A stretch of DNA of 64,000 nucleotides from Acanthochlamys bracteata (taxonomy: Eukaryota; Streptophyta; Magnoliopsida; Pandanales; Velloziaceae). The translations under genes and the position numbers were made by a program. The stretch spans positions 4,216,001-4,280,000 of the forward strand of contig CM034130.1 in assembly GCA_019914995.1 (NCBI GenBank). Direction: 5' to 3'. Positions 35,590 through 47,094 of this stretch are shown piece after piece (positions within the stretch are counted from its first letter, which is position 1; each line of letters starts with the position of its first letter). The notes beneath the pieces were generated by a model that saw nothing but the letters and a program-made list of their open reading frames with translations, ran no database searches and was not told where the DNA came from.

Positions 35590-35870
35590 AACTACAGACA
35601 AGGGTCTGAGTTGTAGGTAATGTATATTCTGTAACAATTAGTCTTAAAAGTAATCTTAGTACCTATTAGAATAATAGTATTACAAGTATAAGTATCTCCA
35701 TTCATTTGTGTAGCAACTAAAGGCTGCTTAGTTTTTCCAAAATATTTTTCTGCGATTATATCTGGAGTTTATATAGTATCAGTACATCCTGTGTCTATCA
35801 TTGCTAAGGTTTCTACTACATAGTTTTCGATACGTATTTAGACATTACTTTTAATGTTCCTATCTCACTA
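35590..35870 (-). pseudogene. Florendovirus aspartic protease remnant
   Basis: The minus strand encodes ETLAMIDTGCTDTI (active site DTG at about 35790), followed after a stop by EKYFGKTKQPLVATQMNGD and further caulimovirid protease-like sequence. The enzyme would cut the viral polyprotein. At least one stop lies within the domain (just after the active-site block). Confidence 0.8.
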
Positions 35871-36010
35871 TAATTATTACAAACAAGTATAGGTTCTTCT
35901 ACTAAATTTAAATTTGCTATTTCTTCTATTTCTGGTGTAGGATTGGGTTCTGGAATTGGCTCAGGAGTAGGCCTAAAACTAAAATCTTCTTGATATTTAC
36001 TACTCTCAGG

Positions 36011-36355
36011 TTAATCTTGATTTGCTTCTAATCTTTTTAATCTTTGGTTTATCCTAAAAACCTGTCCTTGTAAGTAATCAATTCTAGTTTCTATAGTTTC
36101 CTTATATTTAGGATAATTATCTTGTAAACTTAAATATCTTATACAACCTTCTAAGAAACAAAATCCACATCTGGCTTTATTCGTTGTGCTAGGATACCAT
36201 TTACAAAAAAAACATGCAGTACTATCTATTCCTTCATATTTTTTCCAAACATGGTGGCATTCTTCATTCATATATTCTAAATTTTCAGAAAAATAAGGAT
36301 CTAAATCTCCGAATTCATCATCTGACGAATCATAATTAATATTTATTCCTGACAT
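36011..36355 (-). pseudogene. Florendovirus Cys-rich segment between coat protein and protease
   Basis: A 114-codon open frame with an acidic start (DSSDDEFGDLDP) and the run CFFC, 11 residues, CGFC, 4 residues, C, 2 residues, Y. This is the C-2x-C-11x-C-2x-C-4x-C-2x-C arrangement reported for florendoviruses with the last Cys replaced by Tyr. It is followed by a predicted coiled coil (RIDYLQGQVFRINQRLKRL). Its role is unknown; a metal-binding fold is the usual proposal. The start codon may be artificial, because in intact viruses the segment is part of the polyprotein. Confidence 0.75.
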
Positions 36356-36499
36356 TTCTCTAACAAAATCTTCTTGTTGTTCATCTCTATATTTTTCTTC
36401 TGATGATTCATCATCTAAGATTTTAGAATCTTATTCTATTAGTGTTTCATTAACACATTCTAATAATTTTATATTCTTATTATGAAGATTTCTACATTT

Positions 36500-37600
36500 A
36501 GGGGATGCATTACGTAGATGTTCTTCACTATTACATTCAAAACATTTAAACTTCTTTCTATAGTTTCGTTTAGGGTTAACTCTTCCAACATTTTTATTTC
36601 TATCTAAATAAGGTTTCTTCTATTAGACCTTTCTAAATAATACCTCTTTTTAGAATAAGGTCTTCTTCGTGTATATCTCCTTCTAGATTTTGGTTCTCTA
36701 TAATCCTGTTTAGGTACATACATATTATTATAAAAGGCATATTGCCCTTTCTTAAGTTGTGTGGGAGTTTGAATCTCACTATAGTTTCTTGTTAATACTT
36801 TTATAATATGAACTACTCTATGTGTTATAGTCAAAAGTGTATTGGGATTCTCTTTAACGGGTGCTAATTTCTCCCATTCCCTTTCTATTTCTCTACCTAA
36901 TTCTCCTGAAAATTTTCTAAATAATCTTTTACCATATTCTTGGTCAAAACCAGCTCCTGAAACCATATTAACATATTCATTACAAAATCTCTTAGCATTT
37001 CTACATCTCTAAGTTATATTTTTTCTATATATAATAACGCGTCTGCTTACATAGATACTAATCCTAATTAGGATCTTCTCTTATTACTAATTGATGTATC
37101 TGGTTTACGAAATTATAAGTTAGGTCTTGAAGATAAAAGGTGCTTATAACCTTGACGATGTTTTCTTTTGAAACATCCCATAATCCTCTTACTGATTCAC
37201 CTAAGATATTTATAAATATTTAAATGCATTTTCACTAGATGTACAGTCTTTCACATATCTTCAAAAGCTTCCTATTACTAAATTCTTTCAAACGTCTGGA
37301 AATTGTTCTATAATTGAGGTCATGTGATGTACGATTTAAAACTTGAGCTTCCCCTATAGTCTGGAAATTTGGTTCTAATGCTTTTCCCTTAGACTTACTT
37401 AACATTACTAAAGTCTTGATCTGCTAGGATATATCTCTTCTTGGTACATTACAATAACTATAACTTGGTGCTTCTGTTGTAGGTTCGCTTCTCTGAAATG
37501 GGCTAATAGAAGATGAAGGCTAGACTCTGTCGATTCTGTAAGCTCTATTTGACTAATTTCACTTATTGATTCTAACTTTCTCGGACTAAAATACTTTATT
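36500..37600 (-). pseudogene. Florendovirus coat protein remnant with zinc knuckle
   Basis: The open part at 36966-36604 contains FDQEYGKRLFRKF, TQLKKGQYAFYNNMYVPK and an Arg/Tyr/Lys-rich tail, as in caulimovirid coat proteins, then a knuckle KCFECNSEEHLRNAS (about 36505-36552). The knuckle has Cys-x2-Cys-x4-His but Ser where the fourth ligand is expected. Upstream coat sequence to about 37600 is fragmentary. The protein would form the capsid and bind nucleic acid. Confidence 0.7.
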
Positions 37601-37887
37601 TTGAAAATAATTATCTATTTCTTCTAATTTGCTAGTTCTGTTTTAATAAGTGCTACAACATCTAGAAGTTTCTGTTTAATAGGTTGGACATAATCTATAG
37701 TTACCTCACCACTCCTTATTTTTTGAAGAAATATTTATCTTATTCTCAAAATTTCTAATCGTTTTTTCCATAATTCTCTAATTTTATCATGTCTTTCTTT
37801 AAACTTAATGAACACAGTCTTCAGTTAAATTATCTTTACGAATATTTTTTTAGCAATCATAATATAACATTCATTCTCGTCCAAATT

Positions 37888-38091
37888 CTAAGAAATTTCC
37901 ATTCTTAATAATTCTTCAAAAGTTCTAACAGATTCCATGCTGTTTTCTTGAAAGAGAGTTACTAAGGGATCTTCTAAAATATTAGAAAATTCATTCATAC
38001 ATTTTTCTGCCTCATTATCTTCTAAAGTTAAGACTGGATTATAATCTGCAAATCTAACACTAGTGTTATTTCTAGAATTCTTGTACATCAT
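37888..38091 (-). pseudogene. Florendovirus polyprotein fragment between movement and coat regions
   Basis: A 67-codon open piece, acidic, with YNPVLTLEDNEAEKCMNEF. No domain is recognised. It lies in the linker between the movement-protein and coat-protein regions and shares their strand and decay. Confidence 0.5.
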
Positions 38092-38239
38092 ACTAGTTTT
38101 TGGAACGAGAACTTTGATTTTTGATGAAATTCATCAAGAATCCATTCTCTTCAAGCTAAAAGCTGTAGGATCTATCTTATTAGCTTTAATCATTTTTATA
38201 CCTTTCGAGCTAACTAGCTGCGTAACATCATCCATTTCT

Positions 38240-39010
38240 AATTTATACTTTAACTTCTCCATTATTAGTTAATCGACCTATGAATCCTAATAAAATTAAT
38301 AAGTTACTACATGATGTTTTAGCTTCATATCCTTTGGTTTTTTTTCCAATTTTAAGATGTCGCACACCTTTAGTAATACTAGTTAAAAAATTCGGACAAC
38401 AATAAAACATGCTTATGTTTTGGGACATATCTATTTCTATTGTTGCTATGGCTGCTTGTTCTGAACCTGTCCATAAATTATCATAAAAGTAAAGAAATAA
38501 CTTAGTTCCTAGGTAACTTCTATCTAATCTTTGATTCCAATTACTAATAATCCTAAATGCATAAAATTAAACTGTGAGCATCTTAAGGCTTTATAAGCTT
38601 CTAAATTTATATTGTTTAATACTACATATTGACCTCCTAGACATTCTACTTCATCTCGTTTTCTTACAAAGAAATGTGTCTGATTAACAAAGTTTTCTAT
38701 TTTACCTATATGATATAATTCTCTGGAAGAAATAAGGTCCAAACATTTTGTGTTAAATGTTCTAAATTTTGCTCTGGATCTATAATTGAACCTAATTCAA
38801 TTAAATACTTATTGCTTCTATTAAAAAGTTTACTCATAAATGTCTGTTTAGAACTACTAGGAACAATTTTACCTAAACTGCTAATGTTCTGGAACTTCCA
38901 CCAAATGTAGTCATTTTATAGAGGCAATTTTAATTCTCTAGTTGGCCTTGAGGTCTATCAATACCACTGATTTTAGTTATATCAAGACTGTCTACTTTTC
39001 ATATATGGTC
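38240..39010 (-). pseudogene. Florendovirus movement protein remnant
   Basis: Minus-strand frames contain ECLGGQYVVLNN and CSQFNFMHLGLLVIGIKD (38742-38524), then LGTKLFLYFYDNLWTG and TIEIDMSQN (about 38390-38500) and a Lys-rich end. This is the order of the 30K-type movement protein core of Caulimoviridae, which opens plasmodesmata to virus particles. Stops separate the pieces at about 38524 and elsewhere. The sequence further right (39010-40279) is the N-terminal part of the polyprotein and leader, with open fragments such as 39630-39430, but no recognised domain. Confidence 0.75.
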
Positions 39011-40279
39011 GTCTATTTTTTTATTTAACTTGTTCTTTGCTTTTCTTCTAATAATAAATATAGCTTAGTATGTATTTTTAACAAAAGAATAATGATAGTA
39101 TTATTTAGTTTAATTATAGTTTTGTCTTGTGCAGGGTTAGGATCAAACTTACTAAATCCTTCGGCTGGAGACAAATACTGTTCTAATAAAGCTTACATAT
39201 AATCTTTCATAAAGTAAATGATTTTCTAAAGAGTTATGTTAAGTTATCTACCTTAGAGTTTAAAGTCTGAAGTTGTCTTTCTATGGACTGTAAACTAATA
39301 TTCTATTAGAGTAATTATGTATAAATTCTAAACTAAACTGAAAATTATTTTGAAGAAAATATGAATTCGTTCTTATATAGTTCGTATATCTGCAAATAAG
39401 AGAGATAAATCTTCCATTGATTTCTTTACTCAAGAAAATTCTAAATGAGTACAAAAATTTAAGACTAAATCTATTAAATTATTTAATTCAGGGTCAGCAC
39501 TATGGAGGAGATGTTTAAAATCAGTATTATTGTTAAAGTTACACTTAAGTTTACACTTATCAAGCATAATTGCTATCCTAGAACTATGGGAGACTTCTAA
39601 ATCTAAACAATCAAATCTCTTCAGATCCACTTTCTTCTTCTTCAGTAATTTCTGCTAAATTTAAATTTTCAAAAAAGGTTTCAAAATTTACTATATATTC
39701 TTCTCTAACTATAAGGTATGATTTTTCGTCTATTTCTCTGTACTGTGGAACAAGTTGATATAACATTTGAATAGCTTCATAATTTCTTCTCCTATGTCTT
39801 CTTCTAAAGACAATAATTCTTTTAAAGGAAAATAAAATTTTCTTCTAAGAAGTACTGCATCTTCGTTATTTGGTCTAAATCAACAACTATAAAAAATTTG
39901 TCTAAAGTTACACCTGTTGACTGAATACGAAATTCACTTAGTTCTAGAAATTTAGAGTGTTTTACCTTAATAGGTACCGTCATACGCTATTAATTTTGTT
40001 TCTTCAATGTTATGAATAAATTCTCTACTTATTTAGAGCTAAAAAAGATAATGAGTTGTATAAGCTTCACTAAAAGTTATTAATACAAGAGGATCTTCTA
40101 CTTAAGGAACTATTAACTTACGTTCATTCTTTTTATTGATTTTACCAAGAGCAAAGTATCTAATTATTTTAAGAAATTCAAGAATTTTTAAACTTTCTAG
40201 ATCATAGATTTATAAACATTATAATTCTATTACTAGGCTTAATCTAACTATTAATAGTTAAATTAAATGAAGTAATCTA

Positions 40280-40291
40280 GCTCTAATACCA
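40280..40291 (-). other. Florendovirus tRNA-Met primer binding site
   Basis: The minus strand reads TGGTATTAGAGC, one base from TGGTATCAGAGC, the complement of the initiator tRNA-Met 3' end that primes minus-strand synthesis in Caulimoviridae. By convention it marks position 1 of the viral genome, so the integrated copy starts almost exactly at its origin. Confidence 0.8.
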
Positions 40292-41465
40292 AATTGAGAG
40301 GGGGACGTTTACAAAAATTAAAAAGATATAACTATTATAGTTATAATTTTAAAAGCTACATATTTAAAAAGAAGATATAGACTGAGAAAAGCAGAAAACA
40401 GATAAAGTCACCGGATAATTAAAATTTTTGTCCTATCATTGTCACTCCAAATGCTAATCTCCACGAAATATATCCAACTCAATTTGACGAAATTGTCATT
40501 GTAGTGAAAGTTATCCACAGCAAAATCTTGATATATTCTCGCGAATCCTTTCCTATAGAACTTAGTAGAACTGTTGAAAAATCTCTCCTAGATTGTTCCC
40601 TTCCTATTATGGTTAGTTTGAAGAGCACCATTCTCGTGTCTATCATTTTTAGTCTATTCACCCTATCTAACCTAGCGAAACGGAAGGTGCAGGTCCTCCG
40701 TCCCTATTTTGTAATGAAATCTTTTCGCTTGCTCCCGCAGCAAGATGTTGTGGTGAACCGTAGATAATATGTTCGAAGCATGGCTCTTTTTAGCCTATCT
40801 TCAGTTCCCGAGTGTTCGACAGCCTTGCTTCGGATAGTTCTGCGTATTCGATTGAGTGACCAAGATATGATTTTGTTGATAGAATACTCCTCAAATTTTT
40901 TTACTTACTTGCAAGAGACAAACTTTCAGAAGTCAGTGGTTTTGTAACTGTAATTGTCATATTACAAATCCAATCCCAGCTCTCATATTAACAATTTTGG
41001 ACTACAGTCAGCGACCACAATGCTATCAATTACGTCCTACTTTAAGTCAAAATCGTGATCTCGATACTATTGTCTTTAGTTCATTAATAGATTCGACCTG
41101 ACGACGCCGACCTCAAAATCCGAATTGATGCTAACCATTTCATCTAGTCGTTATAATTAAATATACTTATGACCACTCTTGATGAAAAATATAAATCCTA
41201 TGAGTGAAAGCGAACTTGAAAGGAAAGAGCGCAACATAGCTAACTTATCGACCTCATACAAGTAAAATGGAACCATGAACTAAATTATCGAACACTATGT
41301 AACAACTATGACCTAGATATAACTTAGTAGACATTGAGTCAAACCTACGACCGGGCTTTGGAAAATCAGGCTAACGTTGTTTGATTTCCGCATATCTCAG
41401 TCTCATGTAGTGGAAATCAGGCTAACAATGTATGATTTCCACATGAAGTCGTTACCTTAAAGCCA
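40292..41465. other. Unassigned sequence right of the florendovirus
   Basis: The first ~150 bp may be viral leader upstream of the primer site. The open frame 40504-40767 (+) has a hydrophobic middle but no recognised domain. A short duplicated block, AAATCAGGCTAAC followed by TGATTTCC, occurs at about 41365 and 41416. Confidence 0.3.
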
Positions 41466-42380
41466 ACTTCTGAGAGCAACCTTAAAATGCCAACTATCAA
41501 TCTTACGAGTGAACTTTAATTATCCGGAACTTTATGACCGGCACCACACACGCTGAAAACATTTATGAGGTTCATATAAGAAAATACTTTTTGCCCTGAA
41601 GTCCTTTTTCTGAGCCATAATGCGAGAGTTAGACAAATCGAAAGTGAAGGTCGATGGCGAAAGCCATCACCAACCACTGTGGTCACTGTCGAAAGGCAAT
41701 CGAAATTGAAAATTAGATGAAAAAAATGGAACACTTTTTGAAGCAAAAACGAAATAGATTTGGTGCTGCGGCATGATTTTGCAACATTATGCATGGTTTC
41801 AAGCACTTTGGAAGCAATAATAGTGGCATTTCAAGCTCAAAAATTTATAAAATACTTTTTTAATATTCGAAGAGACATTTTTACTGCCCAATTTCTAATG
41901 CGTGAATTTAGAATTAACCACAATGCAACAATTACGTCCTACGTTTTAGCTCAAGTAACAACGATTTGAAGTCGACTATGTTGTGAACGAATCTCCTAGG
42001 TTGCAAGCAATCGCATGGAGTGCACAAAATGGACATGTATAGACCTATATTGAACTGAAATACTATCTATTTAGAGTTGACTATTTTTATGAAGAAATCT
42101 CGTGTGTCGCATGCGGTCACATACGTTGGACCTGTTGCGATCAATTTTGTGCTGAGATATTGACCAGAATGTAGCAATTACGACCCATTTTGTAACTCAG
42201 TTAACGATTAGTTGAGTCGACATTGTATTGTAGATCCCATTGTGTTGACCGCATGCAGTGGAGTTAACAAAATCATGATTAGAAATGGAATTCCAGGTAA
42301 TGACTTAATGTCTACTATCAATTGTACGAGTAAAAATTAATTGAGATGGATGGAAGACATTTACTCTCGACCCATATGTT
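41466..42380. repeat. Diverged direct and tandem repeats
   Basis: Related blocks recur: ACTATCAATCTTACGAGTGAA near 41490 and ACTATCAATTGTACGAGTAAA near 42318; CAATTACGTCCTAC near 41032 and 41931 and CAATTACGACCCA near 42176; and the series with GTCGACTATG...GCATGGAGT, GTTGACTATT...GCATGCGGT and GTCGACATTG...GCATGCAGT at 41972-42290. This suggests direct repeats about 0.83-0.9 kb apart with ~125-bp subrepeats, perhaps old LTR or satellite-like material. No coding sequence accompanies them. Confidence 0.45.
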
Positions 42381-45300
42381 CTGGGATAGAGTCACCGTGC
42401 ACACTACGACGACGACATTGTAAAGTTCACGGAAGAAAAGTAACTACCTTTTGTTGCGATTTTCTTTATTCCTATGTCGCGAGGGTTGTACAAGTACAGG
42501 TTTATCGATTGAGGCTATAGCAGAATTAAGAGAATAGTCAAAGTTTAAAAGAAAGGATTGATTGAAAAATAGTTGCAGTAGGAGAGAAATTGTTCTAGGA
42601 TTGAGAGATGATCTTTGGAATTTTTGAGAAATCATCACTCGATTTGAAATTTTGTAGTGATTGCGACATTTTAAATTTAAATAAGTCAAAAAGTTTTTCT
42701 TTTTAAAAGATGTGTCTACCCTGTTCTCGGGCCTAAATTATAAAAGTAAATTTTTAGACTAAATAGACGTGTTTTGCCCAGCAAGAGCCTAGCACAAAAT
42801 GGTGCACGATAGAAAGACAGCCTTGCCCCAATACAACCCTATGGCGCAAAAGTTGATCGCATTAACGGAAGCCGTTAGATGGTGGATTCAATAGCTGAGT
42901 GTGAGGCACAGCGCACAATGGGTAGCGGTGGCTATGCCGCTATCCCCTCCCATATGGGTGGGATAGGAGCACCACGTATATGTTGAATCGCCCACTTAAA
43001 ATGTTTGAAACTCAATCTCCACTGGTTTGTTAAAATCAATTCTAGAAAGAATAGCTTTTTTAAAAAATAAAGAAAAAGAATGTGCAAATAAAGATATCAT
43101 CTTATTGAGTGTAGGAAATAGCGGTCGAACTTAGTACACCTTGGCATGGGTAATTTTTGCCCTTACCTTAATAACAATGACTAATTTTCTTAAAACTCAT
43201 CGATAATCGGCTCAAAATTCTTACCTATTTCAAGTAAGTCGTTATACACCCAAAATTGCAACAATTGCCCAAAAATAAATATAAAATTAATGATATTTAC
43301 TAACAATTTAATCCTACAAATAAAATAATAGCACATGTGCTATGATTGTGTAGGGGAGTCCCATTAATGAATATGTCTTCATTGACGTAGTTACATCACC
43401 TTTTCGCTTACAACTAACAGTGCCACAAAAGAGCCTTCCAACGTTGGGAAATCATCCAGCAAGTGTGTCACCGCTAAGTTAAACGATCAACTTTTGCGAC
43501 TCCCTAAAAGTTTCAACTTCCAAATTATGCCAAGCTTAATTTGAAGGAATCTTCATCCTGATTCTCAAAAAGATCCTTATATACATTTTCTAATTAGAGT
43601 CCTACTCAACTTACTAACTCGTTAAATTCTAGAGATATATCTCCTATATCACTCCCTTAATGCTATCTACAACTTCCAGGAGACAGTCACCACCTTCCTC
43701 ACTTATGAGTCCAATAGTCCTGTAGATCACCTTAAGATCGAACTCCAAGGTTCTGCCCCATATTTTAAAAATAACATATCGTATTTTCTGCCTTCAATAT
43801 TTTTCCCCTATAGCACTTGGTGAATATGTTGCGAAGTAGTTGCAAGATCTTCAGGTAGACCTAAGATAGTCTGTCAAAACAATGTTCAATATTTTAAGGT
43901 TGATCTTATTTTTATCGATATTTTTTCTGAATTATCACAGACTTTCTAGAAATTCGAACTGAGGTCACCTTTATCTCTACAGGAATTTACTCTTCTAATC
44001 CTTTATACCCAGCAACATTTTTAGTGTACAACTGATCAATCAAACAAGCAACCTAAAAACGATGTAATGAGTAAATCCTGACAACTTTGTGACTTACGAT
44101 CAAATTATGACCAAAATACAAAAACTTTATGACCTTTCTACATAATTACAACAGTATTATGAGCAAAGTATTACAACTTTACGACATTACGACCAAATTA
44201 TGACACCCTTACTACCACATTACGACAACTTTAAGACGATATGACAAAGTTACGACAATAGGAAGGCAGTAAGACATGATGATGACATGACGATCTTACG
44301 ACGATGTTATGACTTAAAATGTAACAAAACATAACAATATAGACATAAAGAAGAGTAGACGAGATTTTGATGGCTGACAAGATGGATTTCGCTAGAGAGT
44401 AGACGGGATCTATAGCTAATGTGTTGATTTGGCTGAAGAGTAGATGGGTTCAAGAGCTGAAGGGTTTGATTTTGCTCAAGGGACAATGAGAATAATGGCT
44501 ACAGCTGTGAATTTTGTGGATGATACTGGGGTTTGAGTAAGGAAATAGAAGGTTCATGGTCACTGAGTAGGAGCCACAAAGAGATCCTATTAAAAATAAT
44601 GATCGAACGGAGAAAGATTCCCTGTAATAAGATAAGAATATTTTTATCAATTTAAGTTGAAAATAGGTTAGAAAAGTCTACTTTGAAAACTAGGTTATAA
44701 ACACAAAGTTAGAAGAAAAAGGGTTATTACAGCAAGAACCCTTTAAATGTACTTGTAAGCGGCTTATTTCATGAAAAAAGAAGCACTGCATTCAAATTGG
44801 TTACTATTGTGCAGTACTTATAAAAAGATTGTTTAGAATATATTAGTTAGCTAAACGTTGATATAACGGTAAACTTGTGCAAAAGAGAAAACAAATATTA
44901 AAGATAATCTATAAACATATGAAATAAGTCCATTTCTCTTACAACTAGTTTATATATATGATTTTGACCAATTAATTATGAAAATATTACTTATTTTCTA
45001 AGTAGTCATGATATGCCGCCATGGTGGATGGTCAAAAATTAAGAATATCCATTACTAATTTTGGTTTTACTTCAATATTCTTTTGTGAAATGACAAAGTC
45101 TTTTATATAAGGAATACTTTGAAGAAGAACTTGTAAAGTATCACGAGTCTGGTCTTCTTACATTGGACCCTACGGCATTGAACCACATCTCCTATACTAA
45201 TCCTTTTTTCTGAAAACTGGTTAGAAAGGATGTTCAGAATCTTTTACAAGTTAGAGATTTGAGGGAACGGAAGAAGAACACTCAAAAGATAGCTTTAAAA

Positions 45301-46136
45301 GAAAGCTGTTACAATGCTCAGCATTGTTAAAACTCTTTCTATATAGTTACAAGTAAGAGCTTCTTTTCAGGTATTTATAACATTTTCAGTTTCTTAACAT
45401 ACGGTGAATACTGTTTTTAATCAGAAGGTTCAAAATACCTTTTAAGAAGATTCTTCTATCATATCTTTCAAGTCCCAAATACCTCCTATAAATATCTATA
45501 CTATTCTGCACAAGTTCATAAAGTTTTATTGGTTTCTTAAAACATTCTGAATTATTTAAAATACTCTTCTACCATATAGAATATTGTATATGCTTGTAAC
45601 AGCTTCTTAAATAATTTGAGAACATTCCAAATGATACTAAAACCTTTTATAATCTTCTACATTGATACATATATAGTACATTCTTTTAAGTAAATGGGTG
45701 ACAAGTAATAAGATAATGAGCATACCGTGACAAAAAGCTTCGGAAACAAGAAGAGTCGGTCATAAATTTGCTTTGCAATGGCTTCAACTACAACACCAGC
45801 TACATGTTCTTACCTCTCCCCTACACTAAGCCAGGCCAATAATAATTAAAAGAGTTTTAAAATCCAACTCGATCTTTGACCCGTAAAAGTTATCGAGTCA
45901 CGGTTAACCGAGTGGGTCACGAAATGGACCCACTGAGTCAAAATTTAGTTTATCAAATAAATATTAATACAATAATCATAGTATACACATTACATAATAT
46001 TTATAGTAGCAATTATTCAAAAATAATTTTTAAATATCAATGTATAAGAAATTTTGAATATAGTTTAAACTTATTCTTTCATATTTTTGAAGCAATATAT
46101 TACACATTGTGCAGGTCACACCATAGCAGTGGTTAG
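42381..46136. other. Gene-poor DNA with degenerate simple-sequence tracts
   Basis: No gene is recognised. Around 42780-43000 the base composition is higher in G+C and includes a short hairpin-like GCGGTGGCTATGCCGC (42923-42938), as in some LTR or leader sequences. Around 44050-44310 many ACGAC/ATGAC-like motifs recur at irregular spacing. At 45850-45960 blocks such as GAGTGGGTCACGAAATGG and ACCCACTGAGTC form an imperfect inverted pair, maybe one end of a MITE. Confidence 0.3.
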
Positions 46137-46500
46137 GGGCCGTTCACTTCGTCAACGTAAGCCATTTAAGAGCTGCACCAGCTGCCTAGATGTAATATAG
46201 ACCAGTTTTGGTGGCTGACTAGATGATAATGTCAAATAAAGACTCTAGTATCTTATTTACTTTCTTTATTAGTGTTAAACTAAGATTGTAGTATCTTATT
46301 GACTTGCTTAAGTTATTCTTATACATGAGTTGTATTAGGATACAAACTCTAGTAGCGAGCTATAAATAGTCTTACATTGATGTATTGTGGGAGGAGGAAA
46401 GACAATAAAGTTATTTCTTTTACTTTAGGTTAGCCTCTGTATAAGTTCTTTTAGCTTTTATAGTTTCATAATGCAACACATAGTCTTCAAAACAATAGCC
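46137..46500 (+). mobile_element. LTR-like sequence, probably solitary
   Basis: Contains AGCTATAAATAGTC (about 46360), then GGGAGGAGGAAAGACAATAAAG and TTATTTCTTTTACTTTAGG, matching the order TATA box - AATAAA - T/C-rich tract seen near 23265-23340. No paired copy, primer site or target duplication was found, so the call rests on resemblance only. Confidence 0.3.
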
Positions 46501-46983
46501 AAAAGGCTCAAATATAGTAGATCTTTATGTTTTAAGCATTAAAAATTAGCTACAATATATCTATAAGCCTATAGCTGCTTGTACATACAGCCATGGTATC
46601 CTAACCAGACCTATCTATAAATTGCTATATTGTTGGTAAATTAGGTTTGGTGATTTATTGTAATGCAAAGTTTATAATTAAAAGTTCTCTTCATCTATGC
46701 TCTTGAGTCTTTTTAAGTAGTATTAAGAACTAGAGTAATTAATTGATGAAGTTCAATATGTGATGGTTATTGAGAAATAATGTCATTATCAAAATTTTTC
46801 ATCTATATTTATCATTTGTTGATATCTTAGGGGTCTAATCCTGTTAAAATATTTTATCATGGACTGAAGAAGTGGGAAGAAATTCCGAAACATGCCAATC
46901 AAGAAAAAGAAAGCTCTTTAATTCGGACACATTCGCTTGCTGCAGAAAACTTTCAGCTTTTCCTGAAGACTTCTTTAATTCCC

Positions 46984-47094
46984 ATGGCTTCTTCATGGGC
47001 AGCGATCTTGTTACTACTGCTCTTTCAGCTTTCTTCATCTCACTTTCACTTGCTCAATCCAATAACAAAAACAGTAGTCCAAAATAATATGTAA
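46984..47094 (+). CDS. Short ORF or first exon with signal peptide
   Basis: I do not recognise this gene. An ATG at 46984 opens 36 codons: MASSWAAILLLLLFQLSSS, which is a textbook signal peptide, then a short tail (HFHLLNPITKTVV). The frame closes at 47092, but a good donor (GTAAGC) overlaps the end at 47091, so it could be the first exon of a secreted protein whose later exons are not recognisable before 48110. A longer frame on the other strand covers the same bases. Could be chance. Confidence 0.3.
   Translation: MASSWAAILLLLLFQLSSSHFHLLNPITKTVVQNNM

Larger units (their letters stand above)
31430..40291 (-). mobile_element. Endogenous florendovirus copy (Caulimoviridae), decayed
   Basis: A near genome-length endogenous pararetrovirus on the minus strand, about 6.9 kb without its two insertions. 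From right to left: primer binding site (40280-40291), movement protein, coat protein with zinc knuckle, a Cys-rich segment, aspartic protease, reverse transcriptase, RNase H and a trailing segment in the place of ORF2. The order and the Cys pattern C-2x-C-11x-C-2x-C-4x-C between coat protein and protease are, as I recall from the literature, the signature of the genus Florendovirus. The copy is broken by many stops and frameshifts, by a solo LTR (33198-34640), by a hAT element (34820-35357) and by a deletion within RT. It cannot make virus. Such copies arise by accidental integration, since these viruses lack integrase. Confidence 0.85.

Noticed and set aside
40504-40767. 87-codon ORF suspected as organellar or viral gene
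   Set aside because: A hydrophobic stretch is present but no recognisable organellar or caulimovirid motif; left as unassigned.
45850-46000. Fifth member of the hAT family
   Set aside because: GGGTCA/GACCCG blocks are present but the GGGGTGGCAA ends and an 8-bp duplication are not.
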